DNA of 64,000 nt from NCBI GenBank assembly GCA_037953625.1, contig CM075649.1, positions 121,207,290 to 121,271,289 of the forward strand, written 5' to 3'. The notes beneath the pieces are model-generated. The model was not told where the DNA came from. It was given only the letters and a program-made list of their open reading frames with translations, and searched no databases. How positions within the stretch are numbered: position 1 is the stretch's first letter; every line of letters begins with the position of its first letter. The DNA comes from Crotalaria pallida (Eukaryota > Streptophyta > Magnoliopsida > Fabales > Fabaceae). This document shows, piece after piece, positions 23,703-34,726 of this stretch. The position numbers were made by a program, and so were the translations under genes.

Positions 23703-24547
23703 TGCATATCTGACTGCGAATCCGAAAATAATGATCATGTTAGTAACCCATCATACAAATTTGATCACTTTCCTAGCCAGACTGAAGAAGAGAATAATGA
23801 TGACAATTGGGAGACACATCCTGAATTACTCCGAATGGTTGAACAAGAAGCTAGAGAAATTCAACCTCATGAAGAGCCCACTGAAGTGGTTAACTTGGGG
23901 ACAGAGGATGATAAAAAAGAAATCAGAGTTGTGAAGAATTCAAGATAGAGCATCATACCTCTTCCCCTTATCGTCCTAAAATGAATGGAGCAGTTGAAGC
24001 GGCAAACAAGAATATTAAAAAGATAGTGCAAAAGATGGTCGTAACTTACAAAGATTGGCATGAGATGCTTCCTTTTGCTTTACATGGATATCGCACCACT
24101 GTTCACACATCCACTGGGGCAACCCCATATTCATTGGTTTATGGAATGGAGGTCGTTCTTCCTGTTGAAGTTGAAATCCCTTCCTTAAGGGTGATCATGG
24201 AAGCAAACCTAGAAGAAGCTGAATGGGTCCAAACCTGTTTTGACCAGTTAAATCTCATTGAAGGAAAGAGGTTAGTTGCTTTGTGTCATGGCCAATTGTA
24301 TCAAAAGAGGATTATTAAGGCTCATGCTAAGAAAGTCTGCCCACATCACTTTCGAGAAGGGGATTTAGTACTTAAGAAAATTCTGCCTATCCAGAAAGAT
24401 CACAGGGGAAAATGGACTCCGAATTATGAAGGACCCTATGTAGTAAAAAAGGCTTTCTCTGGAGGGGTCCTGATTTTGACCAACATGGATGGAGAAGACT
24501 TGCGACTCTTAGTGAATTCAGATGCTGTAAAAAAGTATTATGCTTGA
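23703..24547 (+). pseudogene. pol remnant: pre-RT linker fused out of frame to integrase C-terminus (unit 2)
   Basis: Same linker, same junction (about 23928-23935) and same integrase C-terminal stub as unit 1. The integrase frame is continuous here across the point (about 23959) where unit 1 lost one base. The linker frame still terminates within 20 bases of the join, so no functional polyprotein is expected. The identical junction means the RT-RNase H-integrase deletion happened once, before the two units arose. Confidence 0.85.
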
Positions 24548-26400
24548 GAGTATCTAAAAAAGAATAATAAAAAAAAAAGAAAAAGGAAGTTGTATGTTTG
24601 TTTAGTAGTATATTCTTATGCGTTGATCACATCAATGTTTTACTAAACATTTTGTTCATATGCATAGTAAGGAATGTTTAATTCATGGATCAAGGTGGAT
24701 GGTGATGTAAATAAAACCCTATATGATGTGGACTCTCGAACAGTTCTTTTTAATGATATGAGGCTTCTTTGTGAATCCTAAACACTAAGGAGATACCCCT
24801 AGTCACCCCATTGAGCCTTGACATCATGAATGGAGATCGTTTTTATATTACCTATTGAATATTCATAACCAGGGTCGGGTAGAATCGTTTGACAAATTTT
24901 CTGCTCAGCATTCAATCGCTAACAAAAAGTCTACCTTGGTTTCAAAACCCAAAAGTAATTGGTCACGGGAAGAGTGGGGATCAGAATATGGATACAAAAA
25001 TAATAATAATAATATAAAAGAGAAAGAAAAAAAGAAAAAAAAGGGAAGAGAACCCCGCTGAGAATCTGCAATGGATATCTTAGACAATGGTTAAAGTAAA
25101 TCAAGATCTCTTCACAATTTCTAGTAGTGATTGAATGTTGATAAAAAAGAAGATTTGTTGAGAGGTAGGATATGGGAGAAAAGGAGAAAAGGAGAAGGGG
25201 GGAAACAAAATGCTTTGAGCCATATACCCTTTCTTTTCATAAACCTTCAGCCAGGCCACGATACAAGCTTAAAAGACCTCGTTGAAGATTGAACAGTTCG
25301 AGATAAACATCAGGGTAAAAGAAAACTGACTCCAAGAGAAAGATCCTGCATCCTAATAAATATCATATGCATTTTATTGTTACAAACAAAATCCATTTCC
25401 TTTACAGTGATCATAGCATAAGTATCTACTTTTAAAGAAGCGTGCAAACTAAAATAAAATAGAATGCGCTCGTTAGGTCGAAAACCTGAAAGGGCGGCCT
25501 AGGCAGAAGTTAGAGCAATTAACTAGGTTGAAAACCCGAAAGGGCGACCTAAAAAAAAAAATAAAATAAAAAAAAGGTACCTCAAGCTAGTACCATGCAA
25601 AGCACAATGTCTACAAGAGCAACCATGGGTCAAACTGGGGCAGATTTTTTTTTATTATTTTCAAGAAAATAATAAAAAAAAAAGAGAAAGGTGGCAAACA
25701 ACCAGTGCAAAGAAAGACGAGACGAACAACCAAGTGAAACTCAAAATTTACAACTGGACACTGGGGCAATTTTCTTAATCCAAAGTGTTTGATTGCGACC
25801 TCATTAGATCTTTCAGAAGAAAGGAGGGAGAGTGCTAAATTCTGGATGAGGGAAATTAATATGGTTCATTAAAAAGGATCGTTTGCAGAAATGTGAATAT
25901 GTTTACTAAATCTTGCCTTTGTCAAGAATGGCCTTGTATAAAGTCCTACATATGTTTTACACGGTATGATGCATTCATTCATGAACTTATATTGACAATA
26001 TAGAAATGTTGTATAAAACTTTTGTTTAAAGCAGGAAGTTCATATTTGTGAATAACAATAATGCTTTACAAGATATTTAGTGGGATCCCTGCGGCAGGAA
26101 ACATAGTGCAACCAAAGAAGTGATTAACTGTTTGTTGATTCTGCGAAAGAGATCCGGTCTAATCCCTTCTCAAGCATGGCATAGTGCATAAGGGTGCCAA
26201 GGGGCAGTCACAATGACAAAATTATGATCAATTTCCTATTTTTTGGCTCATGTGCATTGCATCACGTCAATATATTCATGCAAATTAATCATTTGAAATC
26301 ACATATTCTCTCATTATTAGCGTAAGTGCTCATAGACATTCACAGCCACAACAAAGATTACTATCATTGTCGCATGTCTCAAATCTACTTTAAGTTTTAT
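24548..26400 (+). other. 3' untranslated region of unit 2, unique part
   Basis: Near-identical to 10942-12794. No coding frame I would trust. Confidence 0.6.
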
Positions 26401-27655
26401 TTTTAATTTCCTTTACCACGAGTTCCGGCAGTACCCCAACCTGCGTCCTCGTTTTCATTATTTTATTTTCAGTCCCCGAGTTCCGGCAGTACCCCGACCT
26501 GCGTCCTCGGTTTTAATTATTTTTAATTTCCTTTACCACGAGTTCCGGCAGTACCCCGACCTGCGTCCTCGGTTTTAATTATTTTTAATTTCCTTTACCA
26601 CGAGTTCCGGCAGTACCCCGACCTGCGTCCTCGATTTTAATTATTTTTAATTTCCTTTACCACGAGTTCCGACAGTACCCTGACCTGCGTCCTCGTTTTC
26701 ATTATTTTATTTTCAGTCCCCGAGTTCCGGCAGTACCCCGACCTGCGTCCTCGGTTTTAATTATTTTTAATTTCCTTTACCACGAGTTCCGGCAGTACTC
26801 TGACCTGCGTCCTCGGTTTTAATTATTTTTAATTTCCTTTACCACGAGTTCCGGCAGTACCCCGACTTGCGTCCTCGGTTTTAATTATTTTCCTTTACCA
26901 CGAGTTTCGGCAGTACCCCGACCTGCATCCTCGTTTTCATTATTTTATTTTCAGTTCCCGAGTTCCGGCAGTACCCCGACCTGCGTCCTCGGCTTTAATT
27001 ATTTTTAATTTTCTCTACCACGAGTTCCGGCAGTACCCCGACCTGCGTCCTCGTTTTATTATTTTATTTTCAGTTCCCGAGTTCCGGCAGTACCCCGACC
27101 TGCGTCCTCGGCTTTAATTATTTTTAATTTTCTCTACCACGAGTTCCGGCAGTACCCCGACCTGCGTCCTCGTTTCCATTATTTTATTTTCAGTTTCCGA
27201 GTTCCGGCAGTACCCCGACCTGCGTCCTCGGCTTTAATTATTTTTAATTTTCTCTACCACGAGTTCCGGCAGTACCCCGACCTGCGTCCTCGTTTCCATT
27301 ATTTTATTTTCAGTTCCCGAGTTCCGGCAGTACCCCGACCTACGTCCTCGGCTTTAATTATTTTTAATTTTCTCTACCACGAGTTCCGGCAGTACCCCAA
27401 CCTGCGTCCTCGTTTCCATTATTTTATTTTCAGTTCCCGAGTTCCGGCAATTCCCCGACCTACGTCCTTGGTTTTAATTATTTTTTATTTTTTCTACCAC
27501 GAGTTCCGGCAGTACCCCGACCTTCGTCCTCGTTTTCATTATTTTATTTTCAGTTCCTGAGTTCCGGCAGTACCCCGACCTGCGTCCTCGGTTTTAATTA
27601 TTTTTTAATTTTCTCTACCACGAGTTCCAGCAGTACCCCGACTTGCGTCCTCGGA
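26401..27655. repeat. 60-bp minisatellite, 21 units (unit 2)
   Basis: Same repeat family as 12795-14165, but I count 21 cores against 23 and the order of variants differs. For example, near 26700-26880 there are extra single-type units absent from unit 1, and the dimeric second half is shorter. The last units (with GGCAATTCCCCGACC and CCAGCAGTACC) match the same end variants in unit 1. Confidence 0.9.
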
Positions 27656-27820
27656 TTTATTTATCATCGTTTATTTTTCCAAAGTTTAACAAAAACTCTG
27701 ACTTACTTTAGTTCTTTCAATATCTGACGCTCTCTTCAACAAAATTGGTGTCTACGTCTTTACTCATTACTTATCTTGATAGCATACAAATTTCATTTTG
27801 TTTGCCATCTAATAAGCAAC

Positions 27821-27837
27821 AAGTAAAGAGGGGCAGC
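27821..27837 (+). promoter_or_regulatory. Polypurine tract before LTR3
   Basis: AAGTAAAGAGGGGCAGC directly before TGTTGACA, as at 14331-14347. Confidence 0.65.
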
Positions 27838-30766
27838 TGTTGACACCCAATTTTGTCCGGGGTCAAAAATATTAGTTTGTAAAAATTTTGGGTTAATTAA
27901 ATTCTTATTCTCAAATTTGTATAATTAAATAAATAGTGAGAAAAAATAAAAAAAGCTTGTTTGAATGTATTATTTTTTTGTATTGAATTATTTTTGGGTC
28001 ATTTTAAAAAAAAAAGTTTTAAAATAGTAAAATAAAAAGGTTTTTTTTAAATTAAAAAAAAAAAGAAAGTTTTAAGATAAAAGGTTTGTTTTAAAAAAAA
28101 AAAAAAAAAAAAGAAGGGGTTTGGGCAACGGCCCAAACCATGTAAACCTAAATCTAAATGCTGCAAATGCCTAAACCTAACATTTCAACAACGTTGCAGC
28201 AAGCAGCAAGCAGCCGCTGCTGCTGTTTCGTTGTTTTCTTCTTTCTCTGTTCTCAAATAAAAAAAAAAACTTAAATCCCCAAATCTTTCTCAATCTCCAA
28301 TCATTATCAATTAATATTTTGATTCGTTTTTTTTATTTCCCTACTCAACTCCTTGCTACATGTCCCTATTCCATAATGCAATCTTTTTCTTCTCTTCTTC
28401 TCCTGGGAAATCTGCCTTTGGATTAAAAGTTGGATTCAGACCAAAATTAATTGATTCGGTTGATATTGTTCTTTGCAAAGTTTTACTCCTATAAATAGAG
28501 CTTCAAATAACACGAAAGAGGACACGAAAAAAAGCACAGAGAAAAAAAAAATGAAAATACAGAGAGGAGTAGCGGCGGCGGTGTGCGGTGGTTGTCGCGG
28601 TGCACGGCGGCGGTAGCGGCGGCATTCAACAATTAGGTTCCTTTTTTGTATTTTTTCTTTATTTGTTGTATTTTCTGCTAATTATGTGATGAGACTGTGT
28701 ATAATTTATTTCTCTGATGGTTCTAAAGTTGTGATTTTGTCCTAATTTTTTTATTTTATTTTATTTTTCCTCTTTTTTTTTTAAAAAAAAAAGAATTGCT
28801 CAATAATATAGTACTGTATGTGGCTAATGGATGACCAATAAGTCTTGCTGTGCAACTGAAATGTATGGCATCTCAGCTTTCATGAACATGATAGCTTGTT
28901 TCTTTGGGAACAATGAACCAAAACTGAATTTTTGATACTAGATTTTAACTTTAGGTTCATGGTACTAATTATTAGTACGGATCAGTTTTTTTTTATTTTT
29001 TTTTATTTTTATTATTGTTGAGATTGGTTAATGGTTTGAACTTTGAATCTTAGAATAGAAACATTAGAAAGCATACATCTTTTAAGTTTTTTTTGTTAAA
29101 TAAATCAAAGTGTGTTCTGTTAAATAAAGCAAGCATCATGGGTTATCAGAATGAGATGAAGTAGACCAACGCATAGTTGCTATTTTTCCACGGTTTGTTT
29201 GATCATATCATCCAAAGAAAAGTGATTACTGGAATTCATAGTTTGGAGATTAGGAATTTGAAGGTTTCTGATAGGAGGTTTCGGAACAAAAATTTCAAGG
29301 TGAATGAATTAAACTACTAGATGCAATTTGTTTTAGTTGCTAATTGAATCTTCTTAGGCCAGTGAACGGATGTTGGCTTTTGTTTGATTTTTTTCTTTTT
29401 TTTTATGTTATATATATATTTTTTATTTTTTTTATATATATTTAGTTTTTGAACTTTAAAATCGTTCTGTTGTAGATCTATATTTTTTTCCCGTGTCTTG
29501 CTGACATGTCACATCGAGATCCTAATTAGTCCAACAAAAAAAAATTTCCATTCAAGGATTATTTTCACTAAATGAACTCCTTCGTTTTTTTAGTCCTAAA
29601 ACTGTATCAAGTGGTATATGACAAGACAGTCAAATCACAAAGTTTTTTTTTTCCTTGCATTATCAATTAATTATGAAAGTATTCGCCTACTGTTTCAACT
29701 TTTGTTAATACGCCGCGATAATTAAAGAATTAAAGCCGATGACGGAAAATTTGGAAGATGTCCGGAGTGACGATTACACAAAAGTCTATCCATTAGTCTT
29801 GAGGCATTTCTTTACAATCGGATTTGGCCATGAGTGTTGGCTGGGTTTGATTCTAAAAAAATTAAAAGTTTGGAATTTTAAAGTAAAAAGTAATACTTTA
29901 AGTTGTCGACGATAGAAATTAGGAAAAGGCCGTGGTTACGGTTCCGTAAATTTTACCTAATTATCTTGAGGCATATTTTTTATATTAGAGTTGGCCATGA
30001 GTGTTGGCTAAATCTAAATGGCAAAAATCAAAAGTAAGTATTTCGTCAAATCTCTTTTTAATGTTAAAATCAATGTGAATAAATTCATTGATCCTTAACC
30101 GTTATAACAATGGTGAATACAAACAATTAAAAATAATTATTTCAAAGATAATAATTTTGCTTACAAGTTTAGATTTTTTTTTTTTTTTTGTTTTTTACCG
30201 CAACACAATCCTATATCGAAAAAGGAAATTTTGTAAACAAATCATTTTGAAATAATTTTAGAACTAATTTTTATTGCTGTAAATTTTTTACTAAAATAGA
30301 AATTTTAAATTCACCATTGTTATATCCAAATGTTATAGGATTTGATTTTATTCCGCAGAAAAATTGCTATTTAGGCAACCCATTTCTCAATCATAGTCAT
30401 TTATCATCTTTGATAATATGCTGATAAAAATGGGACATATAAAATAAAAATAATAAACAAATTTTTTTTTTAATAATTGAAAACCAAACCAAATTAATCA
30501 AACAAATAATATAGACCAAATAGGTAACCGTTCTTAGAATGGACGTGGTAGGGTGCTAATACCTTCCCTACTCGTAATCAACCCCCTAATCCAATTTCTG
30601 ATGCGTAGACCATTTTTTTTAGGTGTCCAATTGCACCATTCCATTTTTATGGATAAATCAATTGGTGGCGACTCCAAATCTCTTTAATTAATTTAAATAA
30701 ATAAATTAATTATTATTTTTTTTTCATATATTTTTTTTCGCGGCGCCCTTCGGGACGGTTGCGACA
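27838..30766 (+). repeat. LTR3 of the Ogre-like array
   Basis: 2,929-bp LTR ending TTGCGACA at 30766, followed by the right target duplication TTTAG (30767-30771). It keeps the CGG-rich leader block. The CAG-type run near 28196-28222 is one unit shorter than in LTR1/LTR2 and the TA microsatellite near 29407 is shorter. TATA box at 28490-28497; leader uORF ATG at 28551. Confidence 0.9.
28490..28497 (+). promoter_or_regulatory. TATA box of LTR3
   Basis: TATAAATA, same context as in the other two LTRs. Confidence 0.6.
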
Positions 30767-31233
30767 TTTAGTTTAATTAATATTTTGACAGGAGCTCAAC
30801 TGACAAGCCCTAGAGGCATTTTCATAAATTGTTTATTTGAAAAGATATGTTTAATTTAATGTTTCAAACATTCCGGTAAGTTTTCATAACATTTTGAGAA
30901 TGTTTTATTTTTAGCTCCCAGACTGATTTTAATATATTACTGGTACAAGTTACATACAATGATCTACTATTTCGAAATTATAAATATTATGTTTTATCAA
31001 GTTTAATATCAGTATTGAGAAAATATATTTACTTTTGAATTTCGATACTTTTTCTTAGACAATAGCTATTTGTAGGGACCGGTAACTTTATTATTTTTTT
31101 CAATCAGTTTTGAGTAATTAAAAATACAATATTTTTGTACCTAAATGTATTTTATTTTTGGGATCATCAAACTTTTGGTTATAATCTAAAATACCTACAC
31201 ACATTGAACCACAAATGATAACTAAACATAAAA
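30767..31233 (+). mobile_element. Element O 3' LTR, middle fragment
   Basis: AT-rich non-coding DNA between the right edge of the Ogre-like array (target copy TTTAG at 30767-30771) and the left target copy of the foldback element (AACATAAAA at 31225-31233). It is a continuation of the O LTR. Confidence 0.65.
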
Positions 31234-31304
31234 GAGTGGGCATTTTCACACCCCACATACAAATTCACACACCTCACTTTTAAATAAAAAACCAAAAATA
31301 CCCT

Positions 31305-33060
31305 TGATTGAGGTCTAATATGTGATGTTTTTGTACCTTTTTTGCCTCCCTTTTACATAGTAAGTGGCTTGTTTCTTGAGTAAATTGGAATAAAACAATG
31401 GAATTTTGTCATTATAAGATTTCTGGAACCTTTTGATGTGTTTGGTTTGTTTTCAGGTATTTAAGCTCTTAAAACAATGATTTTTGCAAAGGAATGAAGA
31501 ATGAGAGTTTGGTACTTGATTTGGGAAGAAAAAGAGGAAAAAAATGAAGAAAAGTTGACCGTCTAATATGTGATGTTTTTGTACCTTTTTTGCCTCCCTT
31601 TTACATAGTAAGTGGCTTGTTTCTTGAGTAAATTGGAATAAAACAATGGAATTTTGTCATTATAAGATTTCTGGAACCTTTTGATGTGTTTGGTTTGTTT
31701 TCAGGTATTTAAGCTCTTAAAACAATGATTTTTGCAAAGGAATGAAGAATGAGAGTTTGGTACTTGATTTGGGAAGAAAAAGAGGGAAAAAATGAAGAAA
31801 AGTTGACCGTCGTGCGCCCAAGCGCAGGCCATCACGCCCAGGCGCAGGATTTTCACGCCTGGGCGCGCAAAATGCGAGAAAGTGACACTGTTCGCTGTTT
31901 TGATCATAACTTGAGCTACGCTTATCCAAATGCGGCGATCTATATATCATTTTAAAGCTATGGAAAAGATCTACAACTTTGCCAGAAATAGCCTTGCTCA
32001 AATTCGTCCATCTTGGGGGTCAAAATCAGTGCCGAAGTTGCTGCCAGACACAAATACGGGATTTTAGAAGGATTTTAATGATAAATTCTATTTGTAGATA
32101 AGATTCTTAGATATTAGTTTATTCTAATAGGATCTTATCATATTATATTCAGATTTAGGATTAGTTTTATCTTATCACATTAGATTGAAAATTAGGTTAG
32201 TCTTTATCTATATAATAATAGGATTAGGATTCATTCCGGGGAGAAGAGAGAGGAGAGACATTCATACAACTTCATAGAATAATAGTAGATTAGGATTTGA
32301 GACTTGGAGAAGGAACAAGGATTGGAGGTTTTTGTGAAGAACACGAAGTTAGCGCAAGGATTCATGGTAATTATTTTTATCATGTTTATTGTGTTTTCTC
32401 TTGTAAGTATGAACTAATTCCATCCTTGGGATGTAGGAGTAGATGTATGGAACCTTTTCAATATTTCTAGTAATAAATTAATTTTGTGTTCCGTTATTGA
32501 ATTCTGTGTTTGATTATTCTTATTTGTTTCTCATGAAAGAAGCTGTTTCATGACTTTTGAAAATCCTTTATGAATAGACATATGAATTTAGGATTTAGTC
32601 ATTTAATCAAACAGTTCAATTGCATAGGCACAGACATGTTTTCTATGAATTGGGTAATTTTATAAAAAGAGGTTTTGACTGAACTTAATGAAAGGGTTAG
32701 GGGTTTTAAGGCTCCCTTGAGACATCATTGGGAGATTAATCTCTAAAATACGGAAACGTACTAAGACATTAGGCGTTTTCTACTTTTGCAAAACCAATTC
32801 GGAATTCAAGGAAAATAAATTAATTTGTTATAGAATATTTAGGAACCTGCATCGAAACTACATCCCGCTTTTTCCTCTTGTCAAAGAGTCATTTATTTTA
32901 ATTTCTGTTTTTATTTACAAAATCATAAATCCTTTGTCTCGTTCACTAAGTAATATTAATTAGGTGGAATTAATTAAACGGTCACTCCCTTGGATACGAT
33001 ACTCGGACTTCATTGTCTATATTACTTGTACGATCTGGTACACTTGCCAGAATCCCAACA
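31305..33060 (+). mobile_element. Solo LTR S4 inside the left arm of the foldback element
   Basis: 1,756 bp beginning TGATTG and ending CCCAACA, flanked by ACCCT at 31300-31304 and 33061-33065. Removing it and one target copy restores the left arm so that it matches the complement of the right arm, independent proof of the borders. Contents: a 248-bp tandem duplication, three GC-rich CGCCCAGGCGCAGG-like repeats (31808-31872), a TATA-like CTATATAATA (about 32207), and a 3' end with GATACGATACTCGG and TACACTTGCC, motifs common near LTR ends of plant gypsy elements. No primer-binding site or coding follows, hence solo. Orientation assumed plus. Confidence 0.82.
31313..31808. repeat. 248-bp tandem duplication inside S4
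   Basis: 31313-31560 and 31561-31808 are identical except for one visible A/G difference (GAGGAAAAAA versus GAGGGAAAAA). Both start GTCTAATATGTGATG and end GTTGACC. The near-identity suggests a recent event. Confidence 0.9.
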
Positions 33061-33065
33061 ACCCT

Positions 33066-33950
33066 CACCCTCACCCCTATCTCTTTCTCCTTCCCTTCAT
33101 CCACCCCACCCACATCCCACCCCAGCCCACCGCACCACCCACCCCACCCCTTCCCCCACCATGCACCACCCACACCGTCACCCTACCGCACCACCCACAC
33201 CCCACCACACTCTTTTCCTTCCCTTCCTTCTTCTTCCTCTTTTTTTTTTTAAAAAATTTTGACCTCTGGTCGTGAGGCCCCTCACTACCGGGTTCGTGAG
33301 GCCCTTCACTACCGAGACCACCCCATTGTATAGGCCATGTCACAACCCCGGTAGTGAGGGGCCTCACGACCCTGGTAGTGAGGCTCCTCACGACCCCGGT
33401 AGTGAGGCTCCTCTGACCCAAGGTCGAAATTTAAGAAAAAAAAAGAGAAAAGAGGAAGAAGAAGGAAGGGAAGGGAAAGAGTGAGGTGGGGTGTGAGTGG
33501 TGCGGGTGTGGGTGGGGTGGTGTGGGGTGGGGTCACAACCCCGATAGTGAGGGGCCTCACGACCCGAGGTTGAAATTAAAAAAAAAGAGAAAAGAGGAAG
33601 AAGAAGGAAGGGAAGGGAAAGAGTGCTGTGGGGTGTGGGTGTGGGTGGTGCGTGGTGGGGGAAGGAGTGGGGTGGGGTGGGGTCACAACCCCGGTAGTGA
33701 GAGGCCTCACGACCTCACGACCCCGGTAGTGAGGGGCCTCACGACCCGAGGTCGAAATTTAAAAAAAAAAGAGAAAAGAGGAAGAAGAAGGAAGGGAAGG
33801 GAAATAGTGTGGTGTGGTGTGGTGCGGGTGGTGCGGGTGGTGCGGGTGTGGGTGGTGCGTGGTGGGGGAAGGGGTGGGGTGGCTGGGTGGGGGAGGGGAG
33901 GGGAAGGGTGGGGTGGCTGAAGGGAAGGAGATAGAAATAGGGGTGAGGGT
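33066..33950. repeat. Foldback element core: inverted AC/GT-rich arms and repeated modules
   Basis: Left arm 33066-33300 is strongly pyrimidine/AC-rich, then TTTTTTTAAAAAATTTTGACC and GTGAGGCCCCTCACTACC. The right side holds three copies (about 33340-33480, 33530-33640, 33680-33810) of a module in opposite orientation: GGTAGTGAGGGGCCTCACGA, a poly-A run, GAAGAAGAAGGAAGGGAAGG, then GTGGTG/GGGTGT tracts. GTGAGGGGCCTCAC is a perfect palindrome. Several open frames here arise from low complexity and are not called. Confidence 0.75.
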
Positions 33951-34442
33951 ATTTATGGTTTTTTATTTAAAAGTGGGGTGTATTAATTTGGGTGTGGGGT
34001 GGGTAAATTTTTTCTCTGTAACACCCCTAATTCTCGTCTCCCAAATAACCAAGAAATTAATTATAACAATAATTTTATAATTGATTTATATTGGTTTGGA
34101 AAGTTTTAGTTTTTGTACATTATGTGTTTTTATATATGAGAAATATTTTTATATGGTTATTTTGTACAAAAATATGAATATTGTAATTTAGTCCTTGGGT
34201 TGGGACCTAATTACAATATTAGAAAGGTTTTTAGAAGGAAAGGAATTAAAATCTTAATTTTTGAATTTTTGCACTGGAGTAACCGGTTACCAGTGCCCAG
34301 TAACCGATTAGTGAGTGCAGGCAGCTCATAAGAGGAAGTGGAATTTGATGAGTAATCAAGCCAAAACCCAGAAATTTGCCACGAATTCATCCTTCTCTTG
34401 GTGGGTTAGGACGTGTCAACATGCATGGCTCTCTAATCTTGC

Positions 34443-34450
34443 TATATAAG
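34443..34450 (+). promoter_or_regulatory. TATA box of S1
   Basis: TATATAAG about 430 bp into the LTR; equivalent sites are 49191-49198 in S2 and 59197-59204 in D. Confidence 0.65.
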
Positions 34451-34576
34451 GCCATTAATCAGATCAAAGTTGGGGTTTTGTGAGTGTGTTGGTATCAATC
34501 TCTATTTTAGGGTTCTTGTTGTGCTTCGTTCGATTCTCCTTCCTTGTTAAGAGTTAGATTTCGAGTGATATACCAT

Positions 34577-34603
34577 TACAAAGCTTGAATCAAGGGCTTT
34601 GTA
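34577..34603 (+). promoter_or_regulatory. Leader hairpin of S1
   Basis: TACAAAGC pairs with GCTTTGTA across an 11-nt loop. The homologous hairpins in S2 and D have different but still complementary stems. Confidence 0.6.
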
Positions 34604-34726
34604 TTGATATAAGGTTTGTGAGTTGAGAGTTCCTGAGCTAGGAGAAATCGATTCACGAAGTTGGAGGTTCAAAATTGTCACAGTTCTGTATTGGGTTTCT
34701 GGAACTGACTTTGAGCTTCGATTTTG

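Larger units (their letters stand above)
638..30766 (+). mobile_element. Tandem Ogre/Tat-like retrotransposon array (LTR-internal-LTR-internal-LTR)
   Basis: Three LTRs begin TGTTGACACCC (638, 14348, 27838) and end TTGCGACA (3336, 17302, 30766). Two near-identical internal regions lie between them (3337-14347 and 17303-27837). The only target duplication is TTTAG at 633-637 and 30767-30771, so the array sits at one insertion site. Ogre/Tat assignment rests on the extra ORF upstream of gag, the G-patch after protease, the primer-binding site form, and the tandem repeats in the 3' untranslated region. Both units share the same loss of RT, RNase H and most of integrase. Unequal recombination between LTRs of one element explains the structure. 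Confidence 0.88.

Noticed and set aside
32964..34080. Several overlapping ORFs on both strands
   Set aside because: They are shadows of the AC/GT-rich foldback arms and repeated modules; composition, not coding.
34279..34290. Grainyhead-type AACCGGTT site
   Set aside because: The motif matches the animal/fungal Grainyhead consensus, but plants are not known to have that factor; a MYB-type reading (CNGTTR on both strands) is possible but unproven.
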